From contig JAURXE010000651.1 in assembly GCA_030654635.1 (NCBI GenBank), positions 1 to 8,645 of the forward strand: a stretch of DNA of 8,645 nt, written 5' to 3'. Shown one piece after another: positions 6,408-8,645 of the stretch. Position 1 is the stretch's first letter. The number at the start of each line of letters is the position of its first letter. The position numbers and the translations under genes were made by a program. The DNA comes from Pseudomonas sp. GTDB taxonomy: Bacteria; Pseudomonadota; Gammaproteobacteria; Pseudomonadales; Pseudomonadaceae. The notes under the pieces were generated by a model. The model did not search any database and was not told the origin of the DNA. It was given only the letters and a program-made list of their open reading frames with translations.

Positions 6408-7694
6408 TCAAGCCTGCAAGCAGGCCGCTAGCTGCTCGGCAAGAGCAGTCCAGCTGATATGTTGTTGTTCGCCATTACCACGCAGTGGCTTGAGCGCGAC
6501 GGTCTGCTGGGCCAACTCGTCTTCCGCCAAAATCAGCGCAAACAAAGCGCCACTCTTGTCGGCTTTTTTAAACTGACTCTTGAAGCTGCCGGCACCGGCA
6601 TTGACCTGTAAGCGCACATGTGGCAGCTGATCGCGCAAGCGCTCCGCCAAGACTAACGCGGCCAGTTCAGCCGGCGCACCCAAGGCGCAGAAATACACAT
6701 CAACCTGCCGGGCCAGTGCAGCCGGAACTTGCTCCAAGGCTTCAAGCAGCAAGACTAAGCGCTCGATACCCATGGCAAAACCAACACCGGTAGTAGGTTT
6801 GCCGCCCATTTGTTCAACCAGGCCATCATAGCGGCCACCGGCGCACACAGTGCCCTGGGCACCGAGCTGGTTAGTCACCCACTCGAACACGGTTTTGCCG
6901 TAGTAATCCAAGCCACGTACCAGCTTGGGATTGAGCACATAAGGAATACCCGCAGCATCCAGACGCGCGGTCAGGCCGGCAAAGTGCGTGACAGATTCCT
7001 CGTCGAGATGGTCAACCAGTTTCGGCGCATCCATCAGCAAGGCCTGGGTTTCTGCCACTTTGCTGTCGAGAATCCGTAGCGGATTAGTAGTCAGCCGACG
7101 CTTGCTGTCTTCATCCAACTGATCCAGGCGCGCCGACAGAAACTCGACCAAGGCTTCGCGATAATTAGCCCGCGCCGCGCTGCTGCCTAAACTATTCAGC
7201 TCCAAGGTCAAGGCCTGGCGAATGCCGAGCAAACCCCACAGCCGCCAGGTCATGATAATCAACTCGGCATCGATGTCCGGGCCGTCGAGGTTAAACACCT
7301 CAACGCCAATCTGATGAAACTGCCGATAACGACCTTTCTGCGGACGTTCATGGCGAAACATCGGGCCGCTGTACCAGAGCTTTTGCACCTGGCCGCCGCC
7401 GGTGATGCCATGTTCAAGCACGGCACGCACGCAGCTGGCAGTACCTTCCGGGCGCAGGGTCAGGGAGTCGCCGTTGCGATCGTCGAAGGTATACATTTCC
7501 TTTTCAACGATATCGGTGACTTCGCCAATCGAACGCTTGAATAACTCGGTGGCCTCGACAATCGGCATGCGAATTTGCCGATAGCCGTAGCCATCCAACA
7601 AGCTGGCGACTGTGCTTTCAAAATAGCGCCAAAGCGGTGTTTGCTCGGGCAAAATATCGTTCATGCCACGAATGGCTTGCAGCGTCTTGCTCAC
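6408..7694 (-). CDS. hisS: Histidyl-tRNA synthetase
   Basis: HisS charges tRNA-His with histidine in the cytoplasm. It is a class IIa synthetase, here 428 residues, full length. Motifs in order: motif 1 region with [16 protein letters not shown] (43-58); [13 protein letters not shown] (79-91); motif 2 with [19 protein letters not shown], including Arg114; the histidine-specific LVRGLDYY with Arg260 and [12 protein letters not shown] (281-292); motif 3 [10 protein letters not shown] with Arg312. A C-terminal anticodon-binding domain runs from about residue 330, with [19 protein letters not shown]. The start is GTG at 7694 with AAGGA 6 nt upstream, giving the family N-terminus [15 protein letters not shown]. 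It lies 33 bp after ispG and 25 bp before yfgM. Resemblance to the P. aeruginosa protein, as I recall it, is very high and supports the taxonomic reading. Confidence 0.98.
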   Translation of the reverse strand: MSKTLQAIRGMNDILPEQTPLWRYFESTVASLLDGYGYRQIRMPIVEATELFKRSIGEVTDIVEKEMYTFDDRNGDSLTLRPEGTASCVRAVLEHGITGGGQVQKLWYSGPMFRHERPQKGRYRQFHQIGVEVFNLDGPDIDAELIIMTWRLWGLLGIRQALTLELNSLGSSAARANYREALVEFLSARLDQLDEDSKRRLTTNPLRILDSKVAETQALLMDAPKLVDHLDEESVTHFAGLTARLDAAGIPYVLNPKLVRGLDYYGKTVFEWVTNQLGAQGTVCAGGRYDGLVEQMGGKPTTGVGFAMGIERLVLLLEALEQVPAALARQVDVYFCALGAPAELAALVLAERLRDQLPHVRLQVNAGAGSFKSQFKKADKSGALFALILAEDELAQQTVALKPLRGNGEQQHISWTALAEQLAACLQA

Positions 7695-7727
7695 AAAGAA
7701 TCCTTAGAAATACGGGCCATTGGTGGC

Positions 7728-8645
7728 TTAGCCGCGGGCGATTACGGCCGCGTCAGCCGCGACTTTTTCGGCCGCTTTCTGGCGAATTAATGCTTCGAGC
7801 TGATCCACCAGGTTGTCATTAGTAAACTTCAATGCCGGCTTGCCATCGATATACACCAGGTTACTCGGTGAGCCGCCGGTCAAGCCGATATGGGCTTCTT
7901 TGGCCTCGCCTGGGCCGTTAACCACGCAGCCTATTACGGCGACATCCAACGGCACCAGCAAGTCTTCCAAGCGACCTTCGAGTTCGTTCATGGTTTTCAC
8001 CACGTCGAAGTTTTGCCGCGAGCAACTTGGGCAGGCAATAAAGTTGATGCCCCGCGAGCGCAAGCGCAACGAGCGAAGAATATCAAAACCAACCTTGATT
8101 TCTTCGACTGGATCGGCCGCCAGTGAGATGCGGATGGTATCGCCGATACCATCGGCCAGCAGCATACCCAGACCAACCGCGGACTTTACCGTGCCCGAAC
8201 GTAAGCCACCGGCTTCGGTAATGCCCAGATGCAGCGGCTGATCAATTTGTTTAGCGAGCAAGCGATAGGCTTCAACCGCCATAAACACGTCGGAGGCTTT
8301 AACGCTGACTTTGAACTCTTGGAAATTCAGCCGCTGCAGGTGCTCGACGTGGCGCAAGGCCGACTCGACCAAGGCTGCCGGAGTCGGTTCGCCATATTTT
8401 TTTTGCAGGTCTTTTTCCAGCGAGCCGGCATTTACGCCGATACGAATCGAGATACCGCGATCACGAGCAGCATCGACAACGGCTCTGACCCGGTCTTCCC
8501 GGCCAATATTGCCCGGATTGATGCGTAAACAATCAACCCCAAGTTCCGCAACGCGCAAGGCGATGCGGTAATCAAAGTGGATATCGGCTACCAATGGCAC
8601 CCGTACCTGCTGCTTGATCTTGCCGAAGGCTTCGGCAGCGTCCAT
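7728..8645 (-). CDS. ispG: IspG, 4-hydroxy-3-methylbut-2-enyl diphosphate synthase, 5' end outside window
   Basis: IspG (GcpE) converts methylerythritol cyclodiphosphate to HMBPP in the MEP isoprenoid pathway, using a [4Fe-4S] cluster. The visible 305 residues are the C-terminal part. The Met at the window edge is the internal one of PTMDAAEAF in E. coli, so about 65 N-terminal residues are missing and the frame continues past the edge. TIM-barrel motifs [38 protein letters not shown] and [10 protein letters not shown] are present. The cluster ligands are seen in ACPSCSR (Cys205, Cys208 of the visible part) and [10 protein letters not shown] (Cys240 and Glu247), corresponding to E. coli Cys270, Cys273, Cys305 and Glu312. 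No terminator lies in the 33-bp gap to hisS, so the two are likely cotranscribed. Confidence 0.97.
   Translation of the reverse strand: MDAAEAFGKIKQQVRVPLVADIHFDYRIALRVAELGVDCLRINPGNIGREDRVRAVVDAARDRGISIRIGVNAGSLEKDLQKKYGEPTPAALVESALRHVEHLQRLNFQEFKVSVKASDVFMAVEAYRLLAKQIDQPLHLGITEAGGLRSGTVKSAVGLGMLLADGIGDTIRISLAADPVEEIKVGFDILRSLRLRSRGINFIACPSCSRQNFDVVKTMNELEGRLEDLLVPLDVAVIGCVVNGPGEAKEAHIGLTGGSPSNLVYIDGKPALKFTNDNLVDQLEALIRQKAAEKVAADAAVIARG

Noticed and set aside
1..8645. CRISPR arrays, tRNA or rRNA genes, toxin-antitoxin or defence genes
   Set aside because: No regularly spaced repeats, tRNA-like cloverleaf or rRNA segment was seen, and every gene except the barrel is a known housekeeping or metabolic gene.

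Overview
The window is a stretch of gammaproteobacterial chromosome, most likely from Pseudomonadaceae or a close relative. This rests on three things: the close resemblance (from memory) of HisS and BamB to the Pseudomonas aeruginosa proteins, the gene order, and moderately high GC (about 60% in hand-counted pieces of the core genes). Every convincing gene lies on the minus strand, so transcription runs from the right end of the window to the left.

Right to left, bases 8645 to 4594 hold a tight housekeeping operon: ispG (isoprenoid synthesis, 5' end outside the window), hisS (histidyl-tRNA synthetase), yfgM (inner-membrane TPR protein of the Sec/chaperone network) and bamB (lipoprotein of the outer-membrane BAM complex). 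Gaps are 33 bp or less. The 119-bp bamB-der gap carries two hairpins, one a terminator whose T-tract ends just before the der ribosome binding site. der (ribosome-assembly GTPase with two G domains) follows.

Bases 1720-3004 are the only accessory-looking part. A single gene for a signal-peptide-bearing outer-membrane beta-barrel of unknown function (1931-2791) sits between der and the next conserved gene. Its GC is about 49%. It has its own structured leader (nested inverted repeats) and its own terminator. In the Pseudomonas order as I recall it, der is followed directly by the aminotransferase, so this gene looks like an insertion into a conserved neighbourhood.

At the left end are a methionine/glutamine-type PLP aminotransferase and a nitrilase-family omega-amidase (3' end cut by the window edge). 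They overlap by 13 bp and are probably translationally coupled. Together they form the expected two-step module: transamination using glutamine or methionine, then deamidation of the omega-amide keto acid.

I saw no CRISPR array, tRNA, rRNA, transposase or phage gene, and no clearly novel multi-gene system. The points most worth a second look are the inserted barrel gene with its leader, and the terminator in the der leader.
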